Shown here piece after piece: positions 18,054 through 26,909 of a DNA stretch of 40,269 nt. The notes beneath the pieces are model-generated. The model saw only the letters and a list, made by a program, of their open reading frames with translations, searched no databases and was not told the DNA's origin. The translations under genes were made by a program, and so were the position numbers. The stretch spans positions 1 through 40,269 of the forward strand of contig SHZJ01000033.1 of the NCBI GenBank assembly GCA_009692365.1, written 5' to 3'. The DNA is from Gammaproteobacteria bacterium. GTDB taxonomy: Bacteria > Pseudomonadota > Gammaproteobacteria > Ga0077536. Numbering within the stretch: position 1 is the stretch's first letter; each line of letters starts with the position of its first letter.

Positions 18054-19250
18054 ATGCGCCGTGCAGCGATCGTTTGTCCCCTCCGTACGGCCGTTGGCAG
18101 CTTCGGCGGCACCTTAAAGCCCTTGCCCGCTGACGCCCTGGCGGCCGCCGTGCTCAAGGCACTGGTAGCGCGCAGCGGGATCGACCCGCAGCGCATTGAT
18201 GAGGTTGTGATGGCGCAGTCCTATGCATCGAGCGAAGCGCCATGCCTCGCCCGCTATGCCGCACTGGCGGCGGGTTTGCCCATTGAGGTGCCGGGCTACA
18301 CGCTAGACCGTCGCTGTGGTTCAGGCCTCCAAGCGCTCATCGATGCAGCCATGATGGTGTCCACCGGTGCGGCGGAGGTCGTGATCGCGGCCGGCGTGGA
18401 GAGCATGAGCAACATCGAGTACTACACCACCGATTTACGCTGGGGATCGCGCTCGGGCTCGGTGACGATGCACGATCGCCTGCAGCGCGGCCGCGAACGC
18501 TCCCAGCCCGCAGCGCGCTTTGGCTTTATTTCGGGCATGCCCGAAACCGCGGAGAATCTCGGTCGCCAATTCAACATCACCCGTGAGGCGGCCGACGCTT
18601 TTGCCGTGGACAGCCATCGCAAAGCCGCCGCGGCGTGGACGGCCGGGCGCTTCGACGATGAAGTGGTGCCGCTCGAGGTGCCGCAGGGCCGGGGGGCGAG
18701 CGTGATATTCCAGCGCGACGAAGGCATTCGTCCAGAAACCACCCTGGAGAGCCTCGCTAAACTCAAGCCACTGCTGAAAGACGGCACCGTGACGGCGGGT
18801 AATTCCAGCCAGCAAAACGATGCGGCGGCGGCCTGTTTGGTAGTCGCCGAAGACCAGCTTGCTGAACTCAATCTCGAACCCATGGGGTATTTGTACGGCT
18901 GGGCGTCGGCGGGTTGCGAGCCCGCCACCATGGGCATAGGCCCGGTACCGGCGGTGCACAAGTTGCTGGCCAGAACCGGGCTTTCGTTTGCCGATTTCGA
19001 TTTGGTGGAACTCAACGAGGCCTTCGCCATGCAGGCGCTGGCGGTGTTAAAGGCTTGGGATTGGCACGATCCCGCCCGCTTGAACGTCAACGGCTCGGGC
19101 ATTTCTTTGGGTCACCCCATTGGCGCCACGGGGCTGCGGATGCTGGTGACGCTGCTGCATGAGCTTAAACGTCGTAAGGGCCGCTTTGGTTTAGAGACCA
19201 TGTGCGTGGGCGGTGGTCAGGGTTTGGCGGCGGTATTTGAACGTCCCTGA
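18054..19250 (+). CDS. Acetyl-CoA C-acetyltransferase (thiolase)
   Basis: A second, distinct thiolase of 398 residues. Catalytic blocks are LDRRCGSG (Cys88), TAGNSSQQNDAAAACLV, NEAFAMQAL, SGISLGHPIGATGLRM (active His) and MCVGGGQGLA (second Cys). AGGAG precedes the ATG at a good distance. It is divergent from the SDR-thiolase operon, from which it is separated by 234 bp containing a perfect inverted repeat, so the two units may share a regulator. Possible substrates include acetoacetyl-CoA or a longer branched ketoacyl-CoA; sequence alone does not decide. Confidence 0.92.
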   Translation: MRRAAIVCPLRTAVGSFGGTLKPLPADALAAAVLKALVARSGIDPQRIDEVVMAQSYASSEAPCLARYAALAAGLPIEVPGYTLDRRCGSGLQALIDAAMMVSTGAAEVVIAAGVESMSNIEYYTTDLRWGSRSGSVTMHDRLQRGRERSQPAARFGFISGMPETAENLGRQFNITREAADAFAVDSHRKAAAAWTAGRFDDEVVPLEVPQGRGASVIFQRDEGIRPETTLESLAKLKPLLKDGTVTAGNSSQQNDAAAACLVVAEDQLAELNLEPMGYLYGWASAGCEPATMGIGPVPAVHKLLARTGLSFADFDLVELNEAFAMQALAVLKAWDWHDPARLNVNGSGISLGHPIGATGLRMLVTLLHELKRRKGRFGLETMCVGGGQGLAAVFERP

Positions 19251-19375
19251 GCGCTGGCGGCGAGCGCCGGCAGCCGCGGGCCGCTGGTGCCCGGTCGTGG
19301 GGTAGTGGTCGACCCCGCGCTCGACGGGCGCGGGGGCCGTGGCCAGTCAGCAGGATGCTGTCGTGGGCGGGATGC

Positions 19376-20635
19376 TCAGCGGGCGCGCGGGGGATTGCGC
19401 GGCACATCGCGGAACGGGCCGGCGTCCATCCGCGGTTCGCGCGGCAGGTCGAGCACCCGTTCAGCAATGATGTTGCGCTGAATTTCATCGGTGCCGCCGG
19501 CGATAGAGGTCGCCGGCACGGAGAGCAGAATTTCGGCGATGAGCCCGCCTAACGGCGCCTCCGGCCCGGCCAACATGGCGTCCGCGCCGCTAATCAGGGT
19601 GTGGACTTGGGCGGCAGCCCGGGCGAGGTGGCTGGCGGCGAGTTTGCCCAAGGAACCCTCGGGACCCTCGGGCCGGCCTAAGGCTTTGGCGTGGCGCGCG
19701 CGGTGCGCCATCCACTCGGCGCATTGCGCGAGCATCAGCAGGCGCGAGAGTTCCTGGCGCAGCGCTGGCTCCGCGATGCGGCCCGTTTCGCGGGCCCGCG
19801 AGAACGTTAAATCTACCCGGCCGGCACGTTGTGGATACCAGCGATAAGGCTCCATGACGGTCGCAATTTCGGCGCGCTCTTCGGCGTAAATACGGCCGGG
19901 CCGATCGGATGCGCGACCCCACCGCTTGAGCGCATCCGCGTTGCGCCGCTCGTGGGCCAAGGTGGTCATGGCAATCTTCCACCCATCGCCCACCGCGCCA
20001 ATGAGGTTTTCTGCCGGAATTTCCGCGTCTGTGAAGAACACCTGATTAAACGACGCATACCCGTTCATCTGCTTTAAAGGCTGCACCTGGATGGCGCTTT
20101 GGCGCATGTCGATGACGAAATAAGACAGGCCCTGATGTTTGGGCAGGTCCCAGTCGGTGCGCGCCAGCAATAGCCCCCATTGCGCGTGGTGGGCGCTGGT
20201 GGTCCACAGTTTTTGACCATTAACCCGCCAGCGCTCGCCGTCGAAGTCGGCGCGGGTGGTGGCGCCAGCCAGATCCGAGCCGCTGCCCGGCTCGCTGAAC
20301 AACTGACACCAAGTGTCTTCGCCCGTCAGGATGCGGCGTAAAAAACGTGCCTTGTGTTCGTCTCGGCCATGTTCCAGCAGGGTGGCAGCCGCGAGGAGCC
20401 GAATGCCCACCCGCGCCACGCCCACCGCACCGATGGCGTCGAATTCTGCCTCGATCCCGGGTAATAGGGCCACCGGCAAGTCGCGGCCGCACCACTCGCT
20501 GGGCCAATGCGGCACGCCCCAGCCGGACTCGGCCAACAGGTGGCGCCATGCCACCAAGCCACGCTCGGGATCCCAGTGGGTGGCGAGCCAGTCCCGCACG
20601 GCGGTGCGAATCGTGGTGTCGTCGAATTGGCTCAT
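19376..20635 (-). CDS. Acyl-CoA dehydrogenase subunit (large, FadE-like)
   Basis: A 419-residue acyl-CoA dehydrogenase-fold protein. The FAD/substrate signature QLFSEPGSGSDLAGATTRA (near 109-127), the NGQKLWTTSAHHAQWGLLLART block, and the C-terminal SIAGGTDEIQRNIIAERVLDLPRE segment are typical. The start is ATG 20635, which overlaps the stop of the upstream subunit gene (ATGA), so the proteins are probably made in equal amounts. This pairing of two non-identical subunits recalls the alpha2beta2 acyl-CoA dehydrogenases of sterol side-chain degradation (such as ChsE1-ChsE2). That comparison is by architecture; the true substrate is unknown. Confidence 0.88.
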   Translation of the reverse strand: MSQFDDTTIRTAVRDWLATHWDPERGLVAWRHLLAESGWGVPHWPSEWCGRDLPVALLPGIEAEFDAIGAVGVARVGIRLLAAATLLEHGRDEHKARFLRRILTGEDTWCQLFSEPGSGSDLAGATTRADFDGERWRVNGQKLWTTSAHHAQWGLLLARTDWDLPKHQGLSYFVIDMRQSAIQVQPLKQMNGYASFNQVFFTDAEIPAENLIGAVGDGWKIAMTTLAHERRNADALKRWGRASDRPGRIYAEERAEIATVMEPYRWYPQRAGRVDLTFSRARETGRIAEPALRQELSRLLMLAQCAEWMAHRARHAKALGRPEGPEGSLGKLAASHLARAAAQVHTLISGADAMLAGPEAPLGGLIAEILLSVPATSIAGGTDEIQRNIIAERVLDLPREPRMDAGPFRDVPRNPPRAR

Positions 20636-21768
20636 GCGCCGGCCTCGAGCTGTGCGAGGTAGCGCTCGCGGTGATAATTGGCGTCGCCCAGCAGGACTTG
20701 GGAGGTCTTGGCGCGTTTGAACCACAGGTGGGTGTCGTGGTCCCAGGTGAAGCCCACGCCACCGTGGATTTGGATGCACTCCACGGCGGCCTGCAGGTAG
20801 GTGTCGCTGGCACGGGCCTTGGCGAGGGCGGCCAGCGCCGGCACGTCGGGCGCGTTTTCGGCGACCGCCGCCGCCGCGTAGCGAGCCGCCGCGGCGGTGA
20901 GTTCCTGCGCGAGCAGCAGCTCTGCGCATTGGTGTTTAATCGCCTGGAAAGAACCAATCGGGCGGCCGAACTGCATGCGTATCTTGGCGTACGCCACGGC
21001 CGATTCCAGCAGGGCGGCGGTGCCCCCCACCATCTCGCTGGCCAGCGCCACCGCTGCTTGATCGAGGGTGAGCGCGAGCGCTGCGCCGGCGTTGCCGGCC
21101 GCGCCGAGCAGGCGCGCTGATACCCCGTTGAAGCGCAGCGCGGCCTGCCGACGCGTGGGGTCTAGCGTTTGGAGCGGGTGCCGCTCAAGCCCCGGCGCTT
21201 CCGCCTCGACCAGCAGCAGCGACAGCCCCGCGGCGCCCACGCTGCCGGGCGCCCGCGCCGCTACCAGGATGACCTCGGCGTGGTCGCCGTCGAGCACAAA
21301 TTTCTTTTCGCCATCCAGGCGATAGCCGGTGCCGACCGGAGTGGCCGTGAGGGCGATGCCACCCGGATCCCAGCGCCCGTTGCTCTCCACCCACGCCAAG
21401 GTGGCAATGCGCTGACCGCTGGCGATGGCTGGTAGCAGCTCGAGCTGCTGCGTCTCGCTGGCGCCATTCAACAGCGCTTGCGTTGCCAAGACGCTGGAGG
21501 CAAAAAACGGCGCACACAACAGCGCCCGGCCCATTTCTTCCAGCGCAATACACAGCTCCACGAAGCCGAACCCCTGTCCGCCCAGGGCTTCGGGTACTTG
21601 AATGCCCGGCAGTCCCAGTTCGTCGCAGAGTTGGCGCCAGAGCGTACGGTCGTAGCCGAGGGTGGTCTCCATGGCGCTGCGTACGGCCGTGATGGGTGCG
21701 CGTTCGCGCAGGAAGCGCTGCACGCTGGCGCGGAATTGTTCTTGTTCGTCAGTAAACGCGAAATGCAT
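20632..21768 (-). CDS. Acyl-CoA dehydrogenase subunit (small, FadE-like)
   Basis: A 378-residue acyl-CoA dehydrogenase-fold protein and likely partner of the following gene. The N-terminus MHFAFTDEQEQFRASVQRFL and the C-terminal MQFGRPIGSFQAIKHQCAELL and IQIHGGVGFTWDHDTHLWFKRA blocks are family landmarks. The middle domain is less conserved and lacks the SEPGSGSD signature of the partner, so active-site parts appear divided between the subunits. The ATG at 21768 has GGAG eight bases upstream; the open frame extends 16 codons beyond it. It is the first gene of a two-gene operon. Confidence 0.88.
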   Translation of the reverse strand: MHFAFTDEQEQFRASVQRFLRERAPITAVRSAMETTLGYDRTLWRQLCDELGLPGIQVPEALGGQGFGFVELCIALEEMGRALLCAPFFASSVLATQALLNGASETQQLELLPAIASGQRIATLAWVESNGRWDPGGIALTATPVGTGYRLDGEKKFVLDGDHAEVILVAARAPGSVGAAGLSLLLVEAEAPGLERHPLQTLDPTRRQAALRFNGVSARLLGAAGNAGAALALTLDQAAVALASEMVGGTAALLESAVAYAKIRMQFGRPIGSFQAIKHQCAELLLAQELTAAAARYAAAAVAENAPDVPALAALAKARASDTYLQAAVECIQIHGGVGFTWDHDTHLWFKRAKTSQVLLGDANYHRERYLAQLEAGA

Positions 21769-22055
21769 GAAGTCTCCCCGTGACCCGGCCCGTCGAGTGA
21801 CCGGCGCTAGTTGCATGGTGCCACTTTTTTAGGGGGGCTTCGACGTAACCGGCGGGGTTATTTCCCCAGATTTTGCAGACGCTTGGCCGGCCTCCCAGCC
21901 CCCGGTGACTAGCGCTGCGCGCCGGGCCTTCGCCGCCCACCGGCTGGCGCGCCGCCGCGAGCGCCCCCGCGGGATCGCCCCGCGGGTCGCTAAACCCTCG
22001 GCACGGCAGGCGCGGTGGCTTGTGCGCGGTCGGGTCCTGCGCTGAGAATCTAGGC

Positions 22056-23264
22056 ATGCAAAAAGACTCGTCGTGGCAGGAGGAACTGGCACGCGGCTGG
22101 CGGCTGCTGGTGGCCGCGACCATCGGTTGCGGTATGGGTGCCGCCGGCATCGTGTTCTACAGCTTCGGATTATTTGTGACGCCGTTACAGGAAGCCTTCG
22201 GTTGGTCACGCGGGGAGGTGACTGCCACGATGTTCTACGGCAGCCTAGGCCTGATGCTGACGGCTCTGCCGCTAGGTTTTTTGATCGACCGCCGGGGCGC
22301 GCGGGTGGTCGTGCTGGCGGCGATTCCGGGGCTCGCCGCCGCGTTGTGCTTGCTCGCGCGCTTCAACGGCACGCTGCCAGCGTTTTATGGTTTGTTCTTC
22401 CTGACCATGGTCGCCGGCACCGGCACCACGGCGATCCTCTATACCCGCGTGGTCGCCGGGCGCTTTGACACGATGCGTGGGCTGGCCCTCGGGGTCACGC
22501 TAGTCGGGCCGGGCACGGCTGCGGTGTTGCTGCCGCCCCTGTTGCAATCGCTGCTCGTCGCCCACGGCTGGCGCACGGGTTTTTTGGTGCTGGCACTGCT
22601 GGCATTCGCGCCTTGGCCGCTGGTTTTGGCGTGGCTTAGGCCGAGCACCGCCAGCGCACCGGCAGCCCACCGCCCTGAGGAGCGCGGCATGGACCGCGGC
22701 CCAGCGCTCAGAACGCGGACGTTCTGGACCGTGGTGGTGGGTTTCGGCGCCACCGCCGTCGCCTGCTCCGCGCTGCTCGTCCACTTGGTGCCGATGCTGC
22801 GCGATGCCGGCGTGGAAGGTCTGCAGGCTGCCCGCACGGCCTCACTGGTCGGGGTGGGCGTCATCGTCAGCCGCATCGGCATCGGCTGGCTCATCGACCG
22901 CGTTTTCGCCCCCTCCGTCGCGACGGCGATTTTCCTCATCACGGCCGGCGGCTGCCTGTTGCTCGCGGTCAACGGCATTGCCCTGGCGCCGCTCGCGGCT
23001 TTTTTGATTGGCTTCTCGCTGGGCGCCGAAGTCGACCTCATCGCCTTCCTGACGTCCCGCTATTTCGGGCTGCGCCATTACGGGTTTTTGTACGCCATCG
23101 TCTATGCCTGCTTCTGGTTCGGTAGCGCCCTCGGCCCGGCGCTCGCCGGGCGCCTGTTCGACCGCTACGGCGACTACCACTACGCGCTAATCCTGATCAC
23201 CGCACTGATGCTGTTCGGCGCCGCCGCGGCCGCCTCACTGCCGCGCTTCGAGCAGCAGCGCTAG
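22056..23264 (+). CDS. Major facilitator superfamily transporter
   Basis: A 402-residue membrane protein with about 12 hydrophobic segments and a central hydrophilic loop near 195-215 (PEERGMDRGP), the usual MFS 6+6 layout. The loop between segments 2 and 3 carries the MFS motif-A-like GFLIDRRGARVVV, repeated in the second half as GWLIDRVFAPS. It resembles the monocarboxylate/oxalate-formate antiporter branch. Facing the acyl-CoA dehydrogenase operon, it may import the acid that the operon degrades, but that is inference. ATG 22056 is chosen; an in-frame TTG at 22020 would add unconserved residues. The Shine-Dalgarno is weak. Confidence 0.85.
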   Translation: MQKDSSWQEELARGWRLLVAATIGCGMGAAGIVFYSFGLFVTPLQEAFGWSRGEVTATMFYGSLGLMLTALPLGFLIDRRGARVVVLAAIPGLAAALCLLARFNGTLPAFYGLFFLTMVAGTGTTAILYTRVVAGRFDTMRGLALGVTLVGPGTAAVLLPPLLQSLLVAHGWRTGFLVLALLAFAPWPLVLAWLRPSTASAPAAHRPEERGMDRGPALRTRTFWTVVVGFGATAVACSALLVHLVPMLRDAGVEGLQAARTASLVGVGVIVSRIGIGWLIDRVFAPSVATAIFLITAGGCLLLAVNGIALAPLAAFLIGFSLGAEVDLIAFLTSRYFGLRHYGFLYAIVYACFWFGSALGPALAGRLFDRYGDYHYALILITALMLFGAAAAASLPRFEQQR

Positions 23265-23450
23265 GGCGCGCCGACGGGCCCGGCGCTACGCCCTCGAAGC
23301 GCGCCCAAACGGGCCGGGCCCGCCCGCCCTTGGCACGCCCAGGGGTGGCGCCAACTAAGGCGGCCACGGGGTCGCGCGCCGCGCCCAGGTTTGACGCATC
23401 CCACCGGCCGACTGACCGCGATACCGCCGGGCGATCCTGGACGCCCCTAG

Positions 23451-24713
23451 TCAGGCCGGGTCGACCCTAGCCGCGGCGCCCTCGGCGCCCTGCATCAGCG
23501 CGGCGAGGGAGCAGCTGAAATCTCGCTCAACGCCCTGCCGCTGCTGTTCCAGCAAGTGGCGAAAACGCGCGTCTTCCGGGGGCAGGTTCTGCGCTTCTTC
23601 AGCCACCCTCAGCGAGGGCGGCACGAGGCGCGCCAAATCCAGTAACGAGAGTTCATCGAGATCGCGCACCAGCAGCCAGCAAAACCTGTCATCGCGGCTA
23701 ATCCAGTGAGCATCGGCCAGTACTTTTAGGCTGTCGGCGAGTTCACGGGCGTCAAATCCCGGTTCCTGTGCAAGGAGCGCCTCCTGCGAAATGGCGAGTC
23801 CTGAGCGCTGTGCCCGTTGCAGGTGGACCAGAATGCGCCACGCGCGATAGCACGGCGCGCTGCGCCACGAGCTGGGTGATGCCTCTGATCCCTGCAGTGG
23901 CACCACTTCCAGACAGCGGGTGAACTGCGCGCCAAGGAGCACGATAAACCACGAGACAAACACCCACAGCAGGAACACCGGCACGGTGGCGAAGGCCCCG
24001 TAAATAGCCTGCTGGGTCGGGAAATACAGCAACCAGGAGGCAAACAAGCGCTTGGTGATTTCGAACAGGAGGGCGGCAAATAATCCGCCGGCCAACGCGT
24101 GGCTAAGCCGCACCGGGTGATGGGGGATGGCCTTGTAGCTGAGCACGAAGGCGAGCCACGTCGTGATGAGCGGCAACCAGTGCAGCAGTAATCGATTCAG
24201 ACCCGTCAGGGCCGCCGCTTGGTGCAGCAGCGGCAGCGAGACCAGAAACGAAGTCGCGACCAGTCCGGCGCCAATCAGCAACGGTCCGAGGGTTAGGATG
24301 GTCCAGTAGAGCAGCAGGCGTTTGCCGATCCGCCGGCGGCGGCGCACTTCCCAAATGTCATTGAACGCGGCCTCGATGCTCGACATCAGCGACAGCACCG
24401 TGACCAGCAGGGCCGCCACCCCGAGACCCTGCAGGTCGCGCGCCTTGGCCGCGAAGTCGGTGAGATAACTCTCTACCCGGTCCCCGACCCCGGGCACGAA
24501 ACTCTGAAAAATGAAGTCCTGCAGGACGCTCTGCCAAGCGGCGAACGCGGGGAACAGCGACAGCGTGGCGAAGCCCACCACCAGCACCGGCACGAGGGCG
24601 AGGATGGAGGTATAGGCGAGCGCCGAGGCAAGTTGCGTGCTGCGGCCGGCCACCGCACGCTGCCAGAGTTCGCGCAAAAACCAGCGCGTGCGGGCCAGTT
24701 GGCGCGTGGTCAC
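23451..24713 (-). CDS. YihY/UPF0761 family inner-membrane protein
   Basis: A 420-residue protein of the YihY family (once called RNase BN, an activity since assigned elsewhere). About six membrane segments occupy the first ~290 residues, with family motifs STQLASALAYTSILALVPV, SSIEAAFNDIWEVRRRR and LYFPTQQAIYGAFATVPVFLLW. A ~130-residue cytoplasmic C-terminal extension has a winged-helix look (ISQEALLAQ, LADSLKVLADAHWI), as in longer proteobacterial members. The start is GTG 24713, with AGGTGG about ten bases upstream; the upstream open frame is Arg/Pro-rich and unlike the family. The molecular function is not established. Confidence 0.87.
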   Translation of the reverse strand: MTTRQLARTRWFLRELWQRAVAGRSTQLASALAYTSILALVPVLVVGFATLSLFPAFAAWQSVLQDFIFQSFVPGVGDRVESYLTDFAAKARDLQGLGVAALLVTVLSLMSSIEAAFNDIWEVRRRRRIGKRLLLYWTILTLGPLLIGAGLVATSFLVSLPLLHQAAALTGLNRLLLHWLPLITTWLAFVLSYKAIPHHPVRLSHALAGGLFAALLFEITKRLFASWLLYFPTQQAIYGAFATVPVFLLWVFVSWFIVLLGAQFTRCLEVVPLQGSEASPSSWRSAPCYRAWRILVHLQRAQRSGLAISQEALLAQEPGFDARELADSLKVLADAHWISRDDRFCWLLVRDLDELSLLDLARLVPPSLRVAEEAQNLPPEDARFRHLLEQQRQGVERDFSCSLAALMQGAEGAAARVDPA

Positions 24714-25202
24714 GGCCGACCACCTGCCCCAGGGTAGGTGCGGTGCTGGCGGTCGACCTGACGGACGCTCATGCTGGGCCGGCGCCAATCTGGCCGCGCC
24801 AACTCGCGGGCAAACCGCGCGGCGTCCTGCTGAGGTCCGCGCACCGGCACCTACTTGTGATTCTTTTAAACACCAATTTCCTCGGCGCCAGTCGCACCCC
24901 AAGCAGTGCGAATCGCGCTAGCGCCGCCCTCACGGTCGTGCCCGCGCCCCGCAGCCGCAATCCTACTGCCCGCAGGCCGCGGGCAAGTCAACGCTAGCCA
25001 AGCGCATCTTTTAGCACCCTTCGCGCCACCGCGCGCGCGGGCGGTCTAGCGTTGCCCGCAACGGGCACGGTGACCGGGGCGCCTAGCCGGTAGAACTCGC
25101 GGGTACTTCCCGCTAAGCCCAACCAGGGCACGGCCGTCGGGGGGTGGCGTGCGCGCCGCGCCAGTTGGGCGGCGGCGCGGTCCCACGGCCGCCCAACGGG
25201 CG
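24714..25202. other. Intergenic region, 489 bp, no gene supported
   Basis: The short open frames on both strands have no family resemblance or clear ribosome binding sites. The only clear structure is a 7-bp perfect hairpin (TGCCCGC 24967-24973, GCGGGCA 24979-24985, loop AGGCC) with no T-run after it. It probably contains the promoter of the YihY gene on its left side and the 3' end of the VOC gene transcript on its right. Confidence 0.6.
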
Positions 25203-25688
25203 CTACTTCCACTGCGCGCCCGCGTTGTTTTCCCAGATCTGAATCATGTTGCCGTCCTTGTCATAGAACAGGAACGAGCGACCGATGTTGGCGCACTGCC
25301 AGACATATTCGGTTTGGGTTTGATAACCCGCCGCGCGCACTTTGGCAAAAAAGGCGTCGATGTCGTCGACCAGCAGCCCCAGCTCGTGAAAGCCCGTATG
25401 CCCGTAGCGTAGATTTTCCGGCGGGGTGCGCTGGATGGCGGGTACTACGCATTCCTGCAGCTCAATGAGTGCGCCTTCCGGAGAACTCAACAGCGCCATT
25501 TTTGAGCGCGCGCCTGTTACTTTAAAGATGTCGTCCAGCAGGGCGGGATACATGTAGGTGTTGGGGCCGGGCGCGGGGCCATCGGGAATAACGGTTTCGA
25601 CCGCCAGCTCAAAACCCATGACGTCGCGCCACAGATGGATGGCTTCGGGTAAGTTGGAAACAAAAATCGCCATGTGATGAAAACGCAT
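25203..25688 (-). CDS. VOC-superfamily protein (glyoxalase/bleomycin resistance/dioxygenase fold)
   Basis: A 161-residue vicinal-oxygen-chelate protein with two beta-alpha-beta-beta-beta modules. The first begins MRFHHMAIFVSNLPEAIHLW, the second GFHELGLLVDDIDAFFAKV, ending FLFYDKDGNMIQIWE. Likely metal ligands are the early His (His5), Glu near QECVV (first module), the His of GFHELG and the final Glu in IWE. The substrate cannot be predicted; isomerases, dioxygenases and lyases share the fold. ATG 25688 has GGAGGAA upstream. The leader contains two 14-bp direct repeats. An LLM-class oxidoreductase gene lies upstream on the same strand. Confidence 0.85.
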   Translation of the reverse strand: MRFHHMAIFVSNLPEAIHLWRDVMGFELAVETVIPDGPAPGPNTYMYPALLDDIFKVTGARSKMALLSSPEGALIELQECVVPAIQRTPPENLRYGHTGFHELGLLVDDIDAFFAKVRAAGYQTQTEYVWQCANIGRSFLFYDKDGNMIQIWENNAGAQWK

Positions 25689-25709
25689 CGCTGAAATTCC
25701 TCCCGTGTA

Positions 25710-25738
25710 GTTAAAAGAGTGCTCGTTAAAAGAGTGCT
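25710..25738. repeat. Paired 14-bp direct repeats in the VOC gene leader
   Basis: GTTAAAAGAGTGCT occurs at 25710-25723 and again at 25725-25738, a perfect tandem pair with a 15-bp period. It lies 22 bp upstream of the VOC gene ATG (on the minus strand the unit is AGCACTCTTTTAAC). The AT-rich cores contrast with the surrounding GC-rich DNA. It may be a pair of regulator half-sites overlapping the promoter, or a recent duplication. Confidence 0.85.
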
Positions 25739-25867
25739 GGTGGCAAGCGTGGTGCTGGAAAAAGCTGCGACTGAACGGCTGGCGGCGAGGGGTTTTGAGG
25801 CCGGGCGGGGCCGCGTGCGCGGGGCTGGCGGCCGCCGCCACCGCCGCGAGGCGGCCTGGCACCCCGT

Positions 25868-26749
25868 TCACAGCAGCAGGCGCGCGTAGTGGTCGAGGGT
25901 TTTCAACGTGGCGCTCGCGGGCGCCACGGGGAGGCGCAAAATGGCGCGGGCCGCACCCATCGCTCGTCCCTGTGCCAACGTGGCGGCGTCCTGCAGGGCC
26001 TCGTTGAGGAAAAAGAGCGATACCTCCAAGCGCGCCGGATCGCGGCCCACGGCCCGCATCTGGGCGTGCACATCGGCGATGCTGCGTTGGGTTTCGTGGA
26101 TATCAAACGTTAGCGGTAACCAACCATCGCCGTACAGGGCGACTTGGCGCCGACCAAAGGCGGTGTCCAACGTGCCTAAAACCACCGGTGGGCCGGCTGA
26201 CTCGAGTGGTTTGGGGTATTGCCAGGAGGCCTCAAAACGCACGAATTCACCTGCGAAACTCGCTTGTTCTTGCGCCCACAGCGTGCGCACCGCCGCCAAG
26301 CGCTCGCGTAATTGCGGCCAGCGTTGGGCCCGGTCTACCCCGTGGTGGGCCATCTCTACGGCGTGCCACCCCGCACCAATGCCAAAAATAAAACGCCCTT
26401 GGCTGATCCGGTCGAGGGTTGCCACCTGTTTGGCGAGCGTGATGGGGTGATATTGGTTGATGAGGCACACACAGGTGCCCAAGCGCAAACGGGTCGTGAC
26501 CGCGGCGGCCGCGGCGAGACTGGTGAAGGGGTCGGAAATATGCCGGTATTCTTCGGCCAGAAAAAACGTACCGGTGCCCGCGAGCGGCATGCCGGTCAGC
26601 GGGTCAGTGGGCTCGCCGGGGCGCGGCACGGGGATGTGGGTGTGTTCGGGCACCCACAGCGATTCGAAGCCCCGCTCCTCCGCGGCACGCGCCAAGTCGT
26701 CGAGTCGGAGGCTATATTCGGTGTTGAACGAAAAGACTCCGATGTGCAC
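25868..26749 (-). CDS. LLM-class flavin-dependent oxidoreductase (F420-type subfamily)
   Basis: A 293-residue TIM-barrel protein of the luciferase-like monooxygenase superfamily. Landmarks are MHIGVFSFNTEYSL, ERGFESLWVPEHTHIP, RLRLGTCVCLINQYHPITLAKQVATLD, GRFIFGIGAGWHAVEMAHHG and GDGWLPL, which match the subfamily often annotated as F420-dependent. No F420 biosynthesis gene is in the window and a proteobacterium may use FMN instead, so the cofactor is uncertain. The substrate is unknown. It is followed, 179 bp downstream, by the VOC gene and is divergent from the MoxR-type ATPase gene. Confidence 0.88.
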   Translation of the reverse strand: MHIGVFSFNTEYSLRLDDLARAAEERGFESLWVPEHTHIPVPRPGEPTDPLTGMPLAGTGTFFLAEEYRHISDPFTSLAAAAAVTTRLRLGTCVCLINQYHPITLAKQVATLDRISQGRFIFGIGAGWHAVEMAHHGVDRAQRWPQLRERLAAVRTLWAQEQASFAGEFVRFEASWQYPKPLESAGPPVVLGTLDTAFGRRQVALYGDGWLPLTFDIHETQRSIADVHAQMRAVGRDPARLEVSLFFLNEALQDAATLAQGRAMGAARAILRLPVAPASATLKTLDHYARLLL

Positions 26750-26909
26750 TGGCTTACTCCACGGTGTGACGGCAGGATAAACTGCCGCTGGCCATTTTTG
26801 CAGCCCCCGGCGTCAGCCCCCAACCTGCCGGGGCTTAAGGCGCAGGCCGAGCTTGTCGTTTTCGTCGGCCGCCCCATCGGCGAGAATAGGCCGGCGGGCG
26901 GTGCTTGTG

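Noticed and set aside
18422..19102. 226-codon minus-strand open frame
   Set aside because: It is a full antisense shadow of the thiolase at 18054-19250 with a Ser/Arg/Ala-biased product.
23265..23450. GC-rich inverted repeats between MFS and YihY genes as terminator
   Set aside because: Arms are far apart and no T-run follows in either direction; such matches are expected at this GC content.
24637..24997. Two overlapping plus-strand open frames
   Set aside because: Pro/Arg/Ala-rich products, no ribosome sites, partly antisense to the YihY gene.
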